A stretch of DNA of 64,000 nucleotides from Cryobacterium mannosilyticum (GCF_004402705.1 NZ_SOFM01000029.1:22941-86940), one strand, 5' to 3'; shown: positions 20,461 through 29,497, counted from the stretch's first letter. The notes: a model not told the origin generated them from the sequence alone. Numbers and translations are program-made.

Positions 20461-21048
20461 CCGATGGACTGGCCTGCCTACTACGACGCCCAGGCCGGCC
20501 GGTCCGCCCGGTCGGTGCTGGTCGAGGCACTTCGGCGTCGGGGGGACACCCCGGCCGGTGCCGCGATCGACCTGGGTTGCGGCGAGGGCACGGAGACCCG
20601 GCACCTGCTCCGGGCCGGCTGGCGCGTCCTGGCGTTCGACGCCGACCCCGGCGCGAAGGACCTCGTGCAGCGGGGCCTGCACCCCGCGGAGCTGGGCCGG
20701 CTGGCCTTCGGCCAGGCCCGGTTCGAGGACCTGCCCGAGCTCCCTCCCGCCGACCTCGTCTACGCGGGCTTCGCCCTGCCGTTCTGCGACCCGGCCGCGT
20801 TCCCCGGGCTCTGGGCGGACATCCGTGCCGCGTTGAAACCGGGGGCCTGGTTCGCCGGTGAGCTGTTCGGGCCGCACGACGACTGGGCCGGCCGGGCCGA
20901 AATGAACTTCCACGACCGGGCCGAGGTCGAGTCGCTGCTCGCCGGCCTGGAGATCCACAGCCTCGTCGAGGACGACCGCCCGGGCCAGTCGGCGATGGGT
21001 CCCAGGCACTGGCACGTCTTCCACATCATCGCCCGCAACCCGTCGTAA
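20359..21048 (+). CDS. Class I SAM-dependent methyltransferase with repeat N-terminus
   Basis: As drawn, 229 residues. The methyltransferase domain begins near MDWPAYYDAQ (ATG at 20464): AIDLGCGEGTETRHLL is SAM motif I and LAFDADP motif II, with a C-terminal GPRHWHVFHIIAR strand. The first ~35 residues are the repeats MGAEP, TGSKP and five MGAGP, which add nothing recognisable. Any of seven in-frame ATGs could start it and no clear Shine-Dalgarno decides. It resembles small-molecule methyltransferases (Tehb/UbiE-like); substrate unknown. It lies 3 nt from recQ and is probably co-transcribed. Confidence 0.8.
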   Translation: MGAEPTGSKPMGAGPMGAGPMGAGPMGAGPMGAGPMDWPAYYDAQAGRSARSVLVEALRRRGDTPAGAAIDLGCGEGTETRHLLRAGWRVLAFDADPGAKDLVQRGLHPAELGRLAFGQARFEDLPELPPADLVYAGFALPFCDPAAFPGLWADIRAALKPGAWFAGELFGPHDDWAGRAEMNFHDRAEVESLLAGLEIHSLVEDDRPGQSAMGPRHWHVFHIIARNPS

Positions 21049-21090
21049 CCCGTCCGCCGCACACATTCCCGCCGCCCCGCCCCTCGCCCC

Positions 21091-21179
21091 CCGTCAAATT
21101 CGACGGAGATTTTGAGGATTCGGCGGTTTTTTGGGGTCTGCAGCCGCATTTTCGGGAATATCTCCGTCGAATTCGACGG
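21091..21179. repeat. 89-bp element with palindromic ends, copy B
   Basis: The right end (21164-21179) is the same 16-bp palindrome CCGTCGAATTCGACGG as copy A; the left end (21091-21106) has one change (CAAATT). The inward arms AGATTTT / ATATCT and total length (89 bp) match copy A, while the core is only partly similar. It lies between the methyltransferase and the acyl-CoA oxidase. The rest of that 328-nt gap holds only AT-richer DNA upstream of the oxidase, a likely promoter region. Confidence 0.85.
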
Positions 21180-21376
21180 GGAAGAGGGCCCTGGCGGTCA
21201 CAGCCGAGCACGGCCGTTTGTGGATTAGCCCGACTCCAAGCGTGATACGGCTGTGGATTCCTACAATACGTATGCCGGGGCCAGCACGCTTTGTTGTAGC
21301 CCCGTCACGCACTATTTCCGTGTGCCCGGTCCTCGACCTAGCGTGTAATAAAATTCCGCGCGAAGACGAAGGACCA

Positions 21377-23488
21377 ATGATGGTTGACACTGCCCAGCGC
21401 TACACCGCCCTCAACACGACCGGAACCCCGGCCACTCCGGCCGTCGACACCGGCCCGGTCACGGTGGCCGGTCACCCCGGCGCCCCGACCGTGAACATCG
21501 CCGCACTGAACCGCCAGCTGCTCGGCACCTGGGCCGATGTGCGGGTGCTCGCCCGCGAACTCACCGCCCGCGCCGACCTGCACCGGATCGAGGGCCAGTC
21601 GATGACCGAGCACCGTGACCGCGTGCTCGCCCAGTTGAAGATCCTCGCCGCCAACGGTCACGTGCACCGCGCGTTCCCGAAGGACCTGGGCGGCTCGGAC
21701 GACCACGGCGGAAACATCGCCGGCTTCGAGGAACTCGTCACCGCCGACCCGAGCCTGCAGATCAAGGCCGGCGTGCAATGGGGCCTGTTCGGTGCGGCGG
21801 TGCTGCACCTCGGCACCAAGAAGCACCACGACGCCTATCTCCCCGGCATCATGACGCTCGAGACCCCCGGCGTCTTCGCGATGACCGAGACCGGCCACGG
21901 GTCGGATGTCGCCAGCATCGGCACGACCGCGACGTATGACCCCTCAACCCGGGAATTCGTCATCCACACCCCGTTCCGCGCGGCGTGGAAGGACTACCTC
22001 GGCAACGCCGCCAGGGACGGCGTCGCCGCCGTGCTGTTCGCGCAGCTGATCACCCAGGGGGTGAACCACGGCGTGCACGCGTTCTGGCTGCCGCTCCGCG
22101 ACGAGACCGGGGCGTTCCTGCCCGGAATCGGGGGCGAGGACGACGGCCTCAAGGGCGGGCTCAACGGCATCGACAACGGCCGGCTGCACTTCGACCAGGT
22201 GCGCATCCCCCGGGAGAACCTGCTCAACCGCTACGGCGACGTCGCCGTGGACGGCAAGTACAGCAGCGCGATCGCGAGCCCGGGGCGTCGCTTCTTCACC
22301 ATGCTCGGCACCCTCGTGCAGGGGCGCGTCTCGCTCGACGGCGCCGCCACCCAGGCCTCGGCGATGGCCCTGACCATCGCGATCACCTACGGCAGCCAGC
22401 GACGCCAGTTCACCGCCGGCAGCGACACCGACGAAGAGGTCATCCTCGACTACCAGCGCCACCAGCGCCGCCTGCTGCCCCGCCTGGCCACGACCTATGC
22501 GCAGACCTTCGCGCACGACCAGTTCCTGGTCAAGTTCGACCAGGTCTTCAGCGGCACGGCCGACACCGACTCCGACCGCCAGGACCTGGAAACCCTGGCA
22601 GCCGCCCTCAAGCCGTTGTCGACCTGGCATGCCCTCGACACCCTCCAGGAGGCCCGCGAGGCCTGCGGCGGGGCCGGTTTCCTGGCCGAGAACCGTCTCG
22701 TCGGGCTGCGGGCCGACCTCGACGTCTACGCCACCTTCGAGGGCGACAACAACGTGCTGCTGCAGCTCGTCGCCAAGCGCCTGCTCACCGACTACAGCCG
22801 CAAGTTCGCCCATGCCGGCACCGGTGTGCTCGCCCGCTACGTCGTGGCCCAGGCCGCGGACCGCGCCTACCACGGCACCGGACTCCGCACGCTGGCGCAG
22901 GCCGTCTCCGACTTCGGTTCGACCGCCCGCTCGGTCGGCGCCCTCCGGGAGACCAATGTGCAGCGGGAGCTGCTCACCGACCGGGTCGAGACCATGATCG
23001 GCGAGATCGCCGGCAAGTTGCGCCCGGCCGCGAAGCTCCCGGCGAAGGAAGCCGCCGCTCTCTTCAACTCGTACCAGGACGCCCTGATCGAGGCCGCCCG
23101 TTCGCACGGCGAGCTGCTGCAGTGGGAGGCGTTCACCCAGGCCGTGGAGGCCACCGAAGACGAGGGCAACCGGCAGGTGCTCACCTGGCTGCGCGACCTC
23201 TTCGGACTCGGCCTGGTCGAGAAGCACCTGGCCTGGTACCTGATCAACGGCCGGCTCTCGGCGCAGCGCGCCCAGTCGGTGACGGCCTACATCGACCGGA
23301 TCATCGCGCGGCTGCGTCCGCACGCGATCGACCTCGTCGACGCGTTCGGCTACAGCCAGGACCACCTCCGGTCGAGCATCGCCAGCGGCGCCGAGAAGGA
23401 CCGGCAGGACGAGGCCCGCGACTACTACCGCACCCTGCGGGCGTCCGGGCAGGCCCCCGCCCCCGAGAAGGCGGCGAAGAAGAAGTAG
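21377..23488 (+). CDS. Acyl-CoA oxidase / acyl-CoA dehydrogenase family protein
   Basis: A 703-residue flavoenzyme that introduces the 2,3-double bond into acyl-CoA. MTETGHGSDVASIGTTATYD is the flavin/substrate loop of acyl-CoA oxidases. AWKDYLGNAARDGVAAVLFA, HAFWLPLRD and EACGGAGFLAENRL follow, and a C-terminal helical domain completes the peroxisomal-type architecture, longer than the ~380-residue dehydrogenases. The start at 21377 (ATG-ATG) has GAAGGA upstream; the open frame extends back through the repeat element and is not coding there. It ends in a Lys-rich tail and is followed by a GC hairpin. Confidence 0.88.
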   Translation: MMVDTAQRYTALNTTGTPATPAVDTGPVTVAGHPGAPTVNIAALNRQLLGTWADVRVLARELTARADLHRIEGQSMTEHRDRVLAQLKILAANGHVHRAFPKDLGGSDDHGGNIAGFEELVTADPSLQIKAGVQWGLFGAAVLHLGTKKHHDAYLPGIMTLETPGVFAMTETGHGSDVASIGTTATYDPSTREFVIHTPFRAAWKDYLGNAARDGVAAVLFAQLITQGVNHGVHAFWLPLRDETGAFLPGIGGEDDGLKGGLNGIDNGRLHFDQVRIPRENLLNRYGDVAVDGKYSSAIASPGRRFFTMLGTLVQGRVSLDGAATQASAMALTIAITYGSQRRQFTAGSDTDEEVILDYQRHQRRLLPRLATTYAQTFAHDQFLVKFDQVFSGTADTDSDRQDLETLAAALKPLSTWHALDTLQEAREACGGAGFLAENRLVGLRADLDVYATFEGDNNVLLQLVAKRLLTDYSRKFAHAGTGVLARYVVAQAADRAYHGTGLRTLAQAVSDFGSTARSVGALRETNVQRELLTDRVETMIGEIAGKLRPAAKLPAKEAAALFNSYQDALIEAARSHGELLQWEAFTQAVEATEDEGNRQVLTWLRDLFGLGLVEKHLAWYLINGRLSAQRAQSVTAYIDRIIARLRPHAIDLVDAFGYSQDHLRSSIASGAEKDRQDEARDYYRTLRASGQAPAPEKAAKKK

Positions 23489-23511
23489 TAGCAGGTCGTA
23501 CCCAGGTACGA

Positions 23512-23542
23512 GGCCGGGCGGCCCAGGTGGGGCCGCCCGGCC
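23512..23542 (+). terminator. GC-rich hairpin after acyl-CoA oxidase
   Basis: A perfect 13-bp stem, GGCCGGGCGGCCC (23512-23524) with its complement at 23530-23542, encloses a 5-nt loop, 24 nt after the stop. No T-tract follows. Confidence 0.65.
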
Positions 23543-23580
23543 GATGCGCGCCGCATCCGTCGCCCGTAGCGTCGTTGGTA

Positions 23581-23606
23581 GCCGTTGTCAGATACGCGAC
23601 AACGGC
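23581..23606. promoter_or_regulatory. Inverted repeat upstream of the ABC/two-component operon
   Basis: GCCGTTGTC (23581-23589) and GACAACGGC (23598-23606) are perfect inverted copies separated by 8 nt, 24 nt before the ATPase start and close to its ribosome site. It fits a dimeric regulator operator such as the operon's own response regulator; a leader hairpin is the alternative. Confidence 0.55.
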
Positions 23607-23630
23607 CCCGCGACGAAAACGAGGAGACGG

Positions 23631-24563
23631 ATGATCCAGGCACAGTCCCTGACCAAACGCTACGGAAGCAAGACGGCGGTCGACGCGGTCGACTTCACCG
23701 TGCAGCCCGGCAAGGTGACCGGCCTGCTGGGCCCGAACGGAGCCGGCAAAAGCACCACCATGCGCATGATCGTGGGGCTGGACCGGCCGAGCGCCGGTTC
23801 GGTCACCGTGAACGGCAAGCACTACCGCGAACACGCGGCGCCGCTCCGCGAGGTGGGCGTGCTGCTCGACGCCAAGGCCGTGCACACCGGCCGTTCGGCC
23901 CGCAACCACCTGCTGGCCCTGGCCGCCACCCACGGCATCCCCGCCGGCCGGGTGGACGAGGTGATCGAACTCACCGGGCTCGGCTCCGTCGCCCGCAAGC
24001 GGGTCGGCGGCTTCTCCCTCGGCATGGGGCAGCGCCTCGGCATCGCCGCGGCCCTGCTCGGCGACCCCGCCGTGCTCATCCTCGACGAGCCGGTCAACGG
24101 CCTCGACCCGGAGGGCGTCCAGTGGGTGCGTCGCCTGATGCGCCACCTCGCCGCGGAGGGGCGCACCGTGCTCCTCTCCTCGCACCTGATGAGCGAAATG
24201 GCGCTCACCGCCGACCACTTGATCATGCTCGGCCGGGGACGCGTGATAGCGGATGCCCCGGTCGCCGACATCATCGGCGGCGCCGGGAGCAACACGGTGC
24301 GGGTGCGCAGCCCGCAGGCCACCCGCCTGGCCACCCTGCTCGCCCAGCCTGACGTGACCGTCACGGCCGGCGAGCAGGACACGCTCGACGTGACCGGCAT
24401 CTCCGCCGTGGAGATCGGCGAACAGGCCGCCGCCGCGGGGATCGTGCTGCACGAGCTCACCAGCATCGGCGCGTCGCTCGAGGACGCCTACATGGCCCTC
24501 ACCCAAAACGAGGTGGAGTACCGCACGGGCGGCTCCGCGGAACTGCAGGAGGCAGCACGATGA
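23631..24563 (+). CDS. ABC transporter ATP-binding protein
   Basis: A 310-residue cytoplasmic ATPase subunit. Walker A GPNGAGKST, signature FSLGMGQR (a variant of LSGGQ, usual in this exporter class), Walker B VLILDEPVNGLDP and the switch His in LLSSHLMSEM. The C-terminal ~90 residues are the extra domain of drug and lantibiotic-type ABC-2 exporters. GAGGAG precedes the ATG. It overlaps the permease gene by 4 nt (ATGA), and a kinase-regulator pair follows, a layout typical of antibiotic-sensing or self-resistance modules. Substrate unknown. Confidence 0.92.
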   Translation: MIQAQSLTKRYGSKTAVDAVDFTVQPGKVTGLLGPNGAGKSTTMRMIVGLDRPSAGSVTVNGKHYREHAAPLREVGVLLDAKAVHTGRSARNHLLALAATHGIPAGRVDEVIELTGLGSVARKRVGGFSLGMGQRLGIAAALLGDPAVLILDEPVNGLDPEGVQWVRRLMRHLAAEGRTVLLSSHLMSEMALTADHLIMLGRGRVIADAPVADIIGGAGSNTVRVRSPQATRLATLLAQPDVTVTAGEQDTLDVTGISAVEIGEQAAAAGIVLHELTSIGASLEDAYMALTQNEVEYRTGGSAELQEAAR

Positions 24564-25429
24564 CCACGACCACACTGCCCACCGCCCCCGAGGCCGCTCC
24601 GAACGCGACACCGTCCGGCCCGGGGAAGGACGCGGCGGCCATCCGGCTGAGCGCGGCAGGCCTCATCCGTTCGGAGTGGATCAAACTGCGCAGCGTGCGT
24701 TCGACCGTCTGGTCGTACGCGCTGCTCGTGGTGTTCTCCCTCGGACTGGCCGCGATCATGTCCGCCTCGCTGGACCTGCAGGGCGCCGACGTCTCGATGG
24801 TGCCGGCCGCGAACCAGGCCACCTTCGTGGCCCAGTCCTCGACCTTCGGGGTGTTCTTCGGGCAGCTGATCGTCGCCGTCCTCGGCGTGCTGACCATCAG
24901 CGGCGAATACTCCACCGGCATGATCCGGTCCACCCTGGCCGCCGTGCCGAACCGGCTGCCTGCCCTCTGGGCGAAGGCCGCCGTGCTGTTCGTGACCACC
25001 TTCCTGGTCGGCCTGGTCAGCACCGTCGGGTCCTACCTGGTCTCCTCGGCCGTGCTCTCCGGCAAGGGGTTGCACGCCGGCCTGTTCGATCCGGCCGTGC
25101 TCTTCCCGGTGCTCGGCGGGGCCCTCTACCTGGGCCTGATCGCGGTCTTCGCCCTCGGAATCGGAACGATCGTGCGCAGCGGCGCCGGCGGCATCGCCGT
25201 CGTCCTCGGCATTGTGCTGCTCGTGCCGATCGTGCTGCAGATGATCCCCGCCGCGTGGGCGACCTCGCTGCTGCCCTACCTGGTCTCCAACGCCGGCATC
25301 AACATGTTCGGGCTGATGTCGTTCAGCCAGGTGCCGATCGAATGGTGGGTCGACCTGCTCGTCGTTCTCGGCTGGCTCGCGGCCGGCCTGGTCGGCGCAG
25401 CGGTGCTGCTGAAGCGGCGGGACGCGTAG
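24560..25429 (+). CDS. ABC-2 type permease
   Basis: A 289-residue membrane subunit with six predicted helices. A ~35-residue cytoplasmic N-terminus is followed by LIRSEWIKLRSVRSTVWSY (the amphipathic lead-in typical of ABC-2 permeases), then helices near LLVVFSLGLAAIMS, GQLIVAVLGVLTISGEYSTG, FVTTFLVGLVSTVGSYLV, GLIAVFALGIGTIV, GIVLLVPIVLQ and LVVLGWLAAGLVGAAVLL. GEYSTGMIRSTLAAVP is the conserved cytosolic coupling segment. It forms the exporter with the preceding ATPase. Confidence 0.9.
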   Translation: MTTTTLPTAPEAAPNATPSGPGKDAAAIRLSAAGLIRSEWIKLRSVRSTVWSYALLVVFSLGLAAIMSASLDLQGADVSMVPAANQATFVAQSSTFGVFFGQLIVAVLGVLTISGEYSTGMIRSTLAAVPNRLPALWAKAAVLFVTTFLVGLVSTVGSYLVSSAVLSGKGLHAGLFDPAVLFPVLGGALYLGLIAVFALGIGTIVRSGAGGIAVVLGIVLLVPIVLQMIPAAWATSLLPYLVSNAGINMFGLMSFSQVPIEWWVDLLVVLGWLAAGLVGAAVLLKRRDA

Positions 25430-25439
25430 AGTCCACAGA

Positions 25440-26795
25440 ATGACCAACGCGCAGCTCACCCCCGGGCGGCCTTCCCGGCCTCCCGGGGGTGACCTGCGCC
25501 TGCCGACACCGCCCGGTGTCGCCCGGCGGTTCTGGGCGCGGCATCCGTGGCTGACCGATTCGCTCGTCGCCGCCGGGTATTTCGTGCCGATGACGATCAC
25601 CGTGCTGATCGACCTGGCGGCGCCCGGCGGCCCGGCCCGGCCGTCCGCGGTCGTCGTGACCGCCGTCGTGACCGCCCTGCTCACCGCCGCGCTGCTCTTC
25701 CGCCGGCACGCCCCGCTGCTCGTGCTCGGGGTCACCTGCGCCGGGCTGCTCGCCTCCTTCCCGAGCCAGGGGCAGGGCGACACGGTGCCCGTTCTGATCG
25801 CGCTCTACGCGGTCGCGGTCTACCGCGGCGTGCGGAGCGCCTGGCTCGGGCTGATCGCCGGCGTCGGTGTCGCGGCGCTCGGCGCGTACCTGGCCGACGG
25901 CGCGACCTACGCGGCCTGGCCCAGCGTGGCCGGCCAGTACGCCATCCTCATGCTCGCGGCCACTCTCCTCGGCGTCACGATCGGCGATCGCAAACGCTAC
26001 GTCGCCGCCCTGGTCGACCTGGCCGCCCAGCTGGCCAGGGAGCGCGACCAGCAGGCCCAGCTCGCCCGGGTCACCGAACGGGGGCGGATCGCCAGGGAGA
26101 TGCACGACATCGTCGCGCACAGCCTCTCGGTCATGGTGGCGCTCGCCGACGGCGCCGACGCACTGCTGGACAAGGACCCGGAACGGTCCAGGACCGCGCT
26201 GCGCGAGGTCGCCGCCACCGGCCGGAGTTCGATGACCGAAATGCGCCGGCTGCTCGGGGTGCTGGCCGAAGACCCGCCCGGTCCGGCAGGCCTGGCCGAC
26301 CCGGCCGACCGGGCCGACCCGGCGGATCACGACGGCCGTGACGGTCCAGACCAGGCCGACCCGGCGTCAGCGGATGCGCCCCTGAACCCCCAGCCGGGAG
26401 CCGACCAGCTGGTCGACCTGGTCGACTCCTTCCGTCCTGCGGGGCTCCCGGCCCGGCTCGAACTCAGCGGCCGGATCCCGGCGAACCCGGGCCTGCAGCT
26501 CACGATCTACCGGATCGTGCAGGAGTCCCTGACGAACGCGCTGCGCTACGCGGCCGCGGCCACGCTCGTCTCGGTGCGCGTGGCGTCGACGCCCGGCCGG
26601 GTCGAGGTCGTCGTCGCCGACAACGGCCGGCGCCGGGTCGAGGGCCCGGCCCAGCCGCCCGGGCGCGGCCTCATCGGGCTGCGCGAACGCGCCGCGCTCT
26701 ACGGCGGCACGCTGGAGGCCGGGGCGATCCCCGGCGGCGGCGGGTGGCAGGTGCGGGCCGTGATGGACGTGGACGAACCGGAGGCAGCCGAATGA
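25440..26795 (+). CDS. Sensor histidine kinase, NarL/DesK class
   Basis: A 451-residue membrane kinase. The N-terminal half has four to five helices and little extracytoplasmic sequence, as in intramembrane-sensing kinases. The HisKA_3 dimerisation helix carries the phospho-acceptor in EMHDIVAHSLSVM (His about 222), and the HATPase has VADNGRR and RGLIGLRERAALYGG. A loop rich in Asp/Pro/Ala repeats (ADPADRADPADHD) links the two. It follows the ABC permease by 10 nt and overlaps the regulator by 4 nt, so all four genes form one operon. Confidence 0.92.
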   Translation: MTNAQLTPGRPSRPPGGDLRLPTPPGVARRFWARHPWLTDSLVAAGYFVPMTITVLIDLAAPGGPARPSAVVVTAVVTALLTAALLFRRHAPLLVLGVTCAGLLASFPSQGQGDTVPVLIALYAVAVYRGVRSAWLGLIAGVGVAALGAYLADGATYAAWPSVAGQYAILMLAATLLGVTIGDRKRYVAALVDLAAQLARERDQQAQLARVTERGRIAREMHDIVAHSLSVMVALADGADALLDKDPERSRTALREVAATGRSSMTEMRRLLGVLAEDPPGPAGLADPADRADPADHDGRDGPDQADPASADAPLNPQPGADQLVDLVDSFRPAGLPARLELSGRIPANPGLQLTIYRIVQESLTNALRYAAAATLVSVRVASTPGRVEVVVADNGRRRVEGPAQPPGRGLIGLRERAALYGGTLEAGAIPGGGGWQVRAVMDVDEPEAAE

Positions 26796-27481
26796 CCCAG
26801 GCCCGAACGACCCCGACCGGAATGACGCAGACCCGGATCATGCTGGTCGACGACCAGGCCCTGCTCCGCACCGGCTTCCGAATGGTGCTCGAGGCCGAGG
26901 ACGACTTCACCGTCGTGGCCGAGGCAGGCAGCGGCGCGGAGGCGATCACGCTCGCCGCGAGCGTGCTGCCCGACGTCATCCTGATGGACGTGCGGATGCC
27001 CGGGATCGACGGCATCGAGGCCACCCGGCAGATCAGCGCGGCCCACCCCGACAGCAGGATCATCATCCTCACCACCTTCGACCTCGACGAGTACGCCTTC
27101 GGCGGGCTGCGCGCCGGAGCCCGGGGGTTCCTCCTCAAGGACGCGCAGCCGAGCGAGCTGACGGCGGCGATCCGCGCGGTCGCCTCCGGCGACGCGTCGG
27201 TCTCCTCCCGGGTGACCCGGCGCATGCTCGAGCTGTTCGGGTCGAAGCTGCCGGCCGCGGACGACGACGACGCCTCCCGACTCGGCGCGCTCACCGAGCG
27301 GGAACGGGAGGTGTTCCTCGCGATCGCGGAGGGCCTGTCGAACCCCGAGCTGGCCGAACGGTTCTTCCTCTCCGAATCCACCGTGAAGACCCATGTCGGG
27401 CGCATCCTGGCGAAACTGGGGTTGCGCGATCGGGTGCACGTCGTCATCCTCGCCTACCGGCTTGGCCTCGTCGGCCGCTGA
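26792..27481 (+). CDS. Response regulator, NarL/FixJ family
   Basis: A 229-residue DNA-binding regulator. The receiver has the acidic pair VDDQ, the phospho-acceptor Asp in ILMDVRMPG (about residue 66), TT in ILTTFD and Lys in LLKDAQ. The LuxR-type helix-turn-helix is at the C-terminus (LTEREREVFLAIAEGLSNPE, STVKTHVGRILAKLGLRDR). The ATG at 26792 overlaps the kinase stop (ATGA). It presumably activates this exporter operon; the inverted repeat at 23581 is a candidate site. Confidence 0.93.
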   Translation: MTQARTTPTGMTQTRIMLVDDQALLRTGFRMVLEAEDDFTVVAEAGSGAEAITLAASVLPDVILMDVRMPGIDGIEATRQISAAHPDSRIIILTTFDLDEYAFGGLRAGARGFLLKDAQPSELTAAIRAVASGDASVSSRVTRRMLELFGSKLPAADDDDASRLGALTEREREVFLAIAEGLSNPELAERFFLSESTVKTHVGRILAKLGLRDRVHVVILAYRLGLVGR

Positions 27482-27621
27482 CACCGCGCCCGGTTGCGCA
27501 CGGCGCGGCCGCGCCGGCGGGCGCGGGCTGCCGATCCGGGCGCGGCGACGGATGCCGCGGCGGAGTAGCCGGTGGCATCCGCGGTTTCGCTCCGGCCCGG
27601 TGCGGCCAATAGGCTCAAGGA

Positions 27622-28578
27622 ATGCGCACCTTCTATCCAGAGATCGAACCCTACGAAACCGGAATGCTCGAGGTCGGTGACGGACAGTCCATCTACTGGG
27701 AGGCATCCGGCAACCCCGACGGCAAGCCGGCGGTCTACCTGCACGGGGGACCCGGCGGCGGCTCGAGCCCGAAGCAGCGTCGGGTGTTCGACCCTGAGAA
27801 GTACCGCATCGTGCTGTTCGACCAGCGCGGCTGCGGCCGGAGCACCCCGCACGCGAGCGAAGCGGATGCCGACCTCGCCACGAACACGACCTGGCACCTC
27901 GTCGCCGACATCGAGAAACTGCGCGAGCACCTCGGCATCGACCGGTGGCTGGTCTGCGGCGGGTCCTGGGGCAGCTCGCTCGCCCTCGCCTACGCCGAGA
28001 CCCACCCCGACCGGGTCACCGAACTCGTGCTGCGCGGGATCTTCACCCTGCGGCCGGTCGAACTCGACTGGTTCTACGAGGGCGGCGCCGCCGCGATCTA
28101 CCCTGACCTCTGGGAAGACTTCATCGCGCCGGTGCCGGTCGACGAGCGCGGCCGCCTGATCGAGGCCTACGGCCGGCTGCTGCACGACCCCGACCAGGCG
28201 GTGCGGGAACGGGCCGGGGTCGCCTGGTCGACCTGGGAGTCGTCGACGATCACCCTGCTCCAGCAGCCCGAGACGATCGCCCGGTTCACCGAACCGTCCT
28301 TCGCCGTCGCGTTCGCCCGGATCGAGAACCACTACTTCACCAACCGGGGCTGGTTCGAGCCGAACCAGCTGATTCGCGACGCCGACCGGCTCAAAGACAT
28401 CCCCGGCGTGATCGTGCAGGGCCGCTATGACATGTGCACTCCGGCCTTCACCGCCTGGGAGCTGCACCAGGCCTGGCCGGAGGCGGACTTCCGCCTGATC
28501 CCCGACGCCGGCCACTCGTTCGACGAGCCCGGAAACCTGGACGCGATCATTGAGGCGACGGACCGCTTCGCGCTGTAA
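27622..28578 (+). CDS. pip: Prolyl aminopeptidase (proline iminopeptidase)
   Basis: A 318-residue alpha/beta-hydrolase of family S33 that removes N-terminal proline from peptides in the cytoplasm. Oxyanion segment HGGPGGG, DQRGCGRSTPH, nucleophile GGSWGS (Ser about 115), an acidic residue in QGRYDMCTP and the catalytic His in PDAGHSFDEP. The length and the RGCGRS-P motif match the classic Pip family closely. It stands alone, with a 140-nt gap after the response regulator. Confidence 0.94.
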   Translation: MRTFYPEIEPYETGMLEVGDGQSIYWEASGNPDGKPAVYLHGGPGGGSSPKQRRVFDPEKYRIVLFDQRGCGRSTPHASEADADLATNTTWHLVADIEKLREHLGIDRWLVCGGSWGSSLALAYAETHPDRVTELVLRGIFTLRPVELDWFYEGGAAAIYPDLWEDFIAPVPVDERGRLIEAYGRLLHDPDQAVRERAGVAWSTWESSTITLLQQPETIARFTEPSFAVAFARIENHYFTNRGWFEPNQLIRDADRLKDIPGVIVQGRYDMCTPAFTAWELHQAWPEADFRLIPDAGHSFDEPGNLDAIIEATDRFAL

Positions 28579-28588
28579 CTTTTTACTC

Positions 28589-29470
28589 ATGACGTTCAAC
28601 GACAACGCGAACATCGGCGGCGGCCGGGTCAGCAAACGGGGCCGGAACACGGGGATCGCCGTGGGCGGCGGCGGGCTGGGCGTGATCGCCCTGTTCCTGC
28701 TGTCGCAGTTCCTCGGCGTCGACCTGACCGGCCTCGCCGGTGGTGAGCCGGCCGCCGAGCCGGGAAGCGTCTCCAACCTCGCCGAGTGCACGACCGGCGC
28801 GCAGGCGAACGCCGACGTGGAATGCCGGATGAAGGGTGCCGCGGCCTCGCTCGACGCCTACTGGGCGCAGGAGCTGCCCCGGCTCGGCGTCGCCTACCAG
28901 CAGCCGCAGCCGGTCGCGCTGTTCACCGGCAGCACCGGCACCGGCTGTGGCGCAGCATCCGCCGCCACCGGCCCGTTCTACTGCCCGCCGGATGCGACCA
29001 TCTACCTCGACACCGCATTCTTCGACGACCTGCGCACCCGGTTCGGCTCCTCCGGCGGGCCGCTCGCCGAGATGTACGTGGTCGCCCACGAGTGGGGCCA
29101 CCACGTGCAGAACCTGACCGGCGTGCTGGCCCAGTCGCAGGACGGCCAGACCGGCGCTGCCTCCAATTCGGTGCGGGTCGAGTTGCAGGCGGACTGCTTC
29201 GCCGGCGCCTGGACCGGCGCGGCCACGACGAACACGGACGACAACGGGGTGACCTTCCTCAAGCCGATCACCCAGGCGCAGCTGAGGGATGCCCTGAGCG
29301 CGGCCTCTGCGGTCGGCGACGACCGGATCCAGGCCGCGACGCAGGGCCAGGTGAACCCCGAGGGCTGGACCCACGGCTCAAGCGAACAGCGCCAGCGCTG
29401 GTTCAGCACCGGCCTGGAACAGGGCGCCGGCGCCTGCGACACCTTCGCCCCCGGCGACGCCGAACTCTAG
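28589..29470 (+). CDS. YpfJ-family neutral zinc metallopeptidase
   Basis: A 293-residue membrane-anchored protein. The cytoplasmic start (FNDNANIGGGRVSKRG, family-typical) precedes one helix (GIAVGGGGLGVIALFLLSQF) and an extracytoplasmic peptidase domain with the zincin motif HEWGHH (about 167-172), a downstream ELQADCFAG third-ligand helix, and paired Cys residues. The start at 28589 lies 10 nt after pip; a longer frame would overlap that gene. The biological substrate of this family is not known. Confidence 0.9.
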   Translation: MTFNDNANIGGGRVSKRGRNTGIAVGGGGLGVIALFLLSQFLGVDLTGLAGGEPAAEPGSVSNLAECTTGAQANADVECRMKGAAASLDAYWAQELPRLGVAYQQPQPVALFTGSTGTGCGAASAATGPFYCPPDATIYLDTAFFDDLRTRFGSSGGPLAEMYVVAHEWGHHVQNLTGVLAQSQDGQTGAASNSVRVELQADCFAGAWTGAATTNTDDNGVTFLKPITQAQLRDALSAASAVGDDRIQAATQGQVNPEGWTHGSSEQRQRWFSTGLEQGAGACDTFAPGDAEL

Positions 29471-29472
29471 GC

Positions 29473-29497
29473 CCCCCATTTAGCCCCCGAATGGGGG
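29473..29497 (+). promoter_or_regulatory. C/G box upstream of the DUF4082 giant gene
   Basis: CCCCCGAATGGGGG lies at 29484-29497; an outer pair CCCCCAT/ATGGGGG adds a second symmetry. A nearly identical 13-bp core plus flank (CCCCGAATGGGGGTATG, reversed) occurs at 60935-60951, upstream of the initiating transferase. It is 196 nt before the GTG of the next gene. It could also act as a terminator for the preceding metallopeptidase. Confidence 0.5.

Noticed and set aside
18109..21066. Very long open frames antisense to real genes (for example 18109-21066 minus, 4567-6708 plus, 10056-12293 minus, 31789-33240 plus)
   Set aside because: They lie opposite or out of frame with well-supported genes (recQ, paaK, paaE, the DUF4082 giant), have Arg/His/Gly/Pro-rich low-complexity translations and no recognisable motif. 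They are GC-bias shadows.
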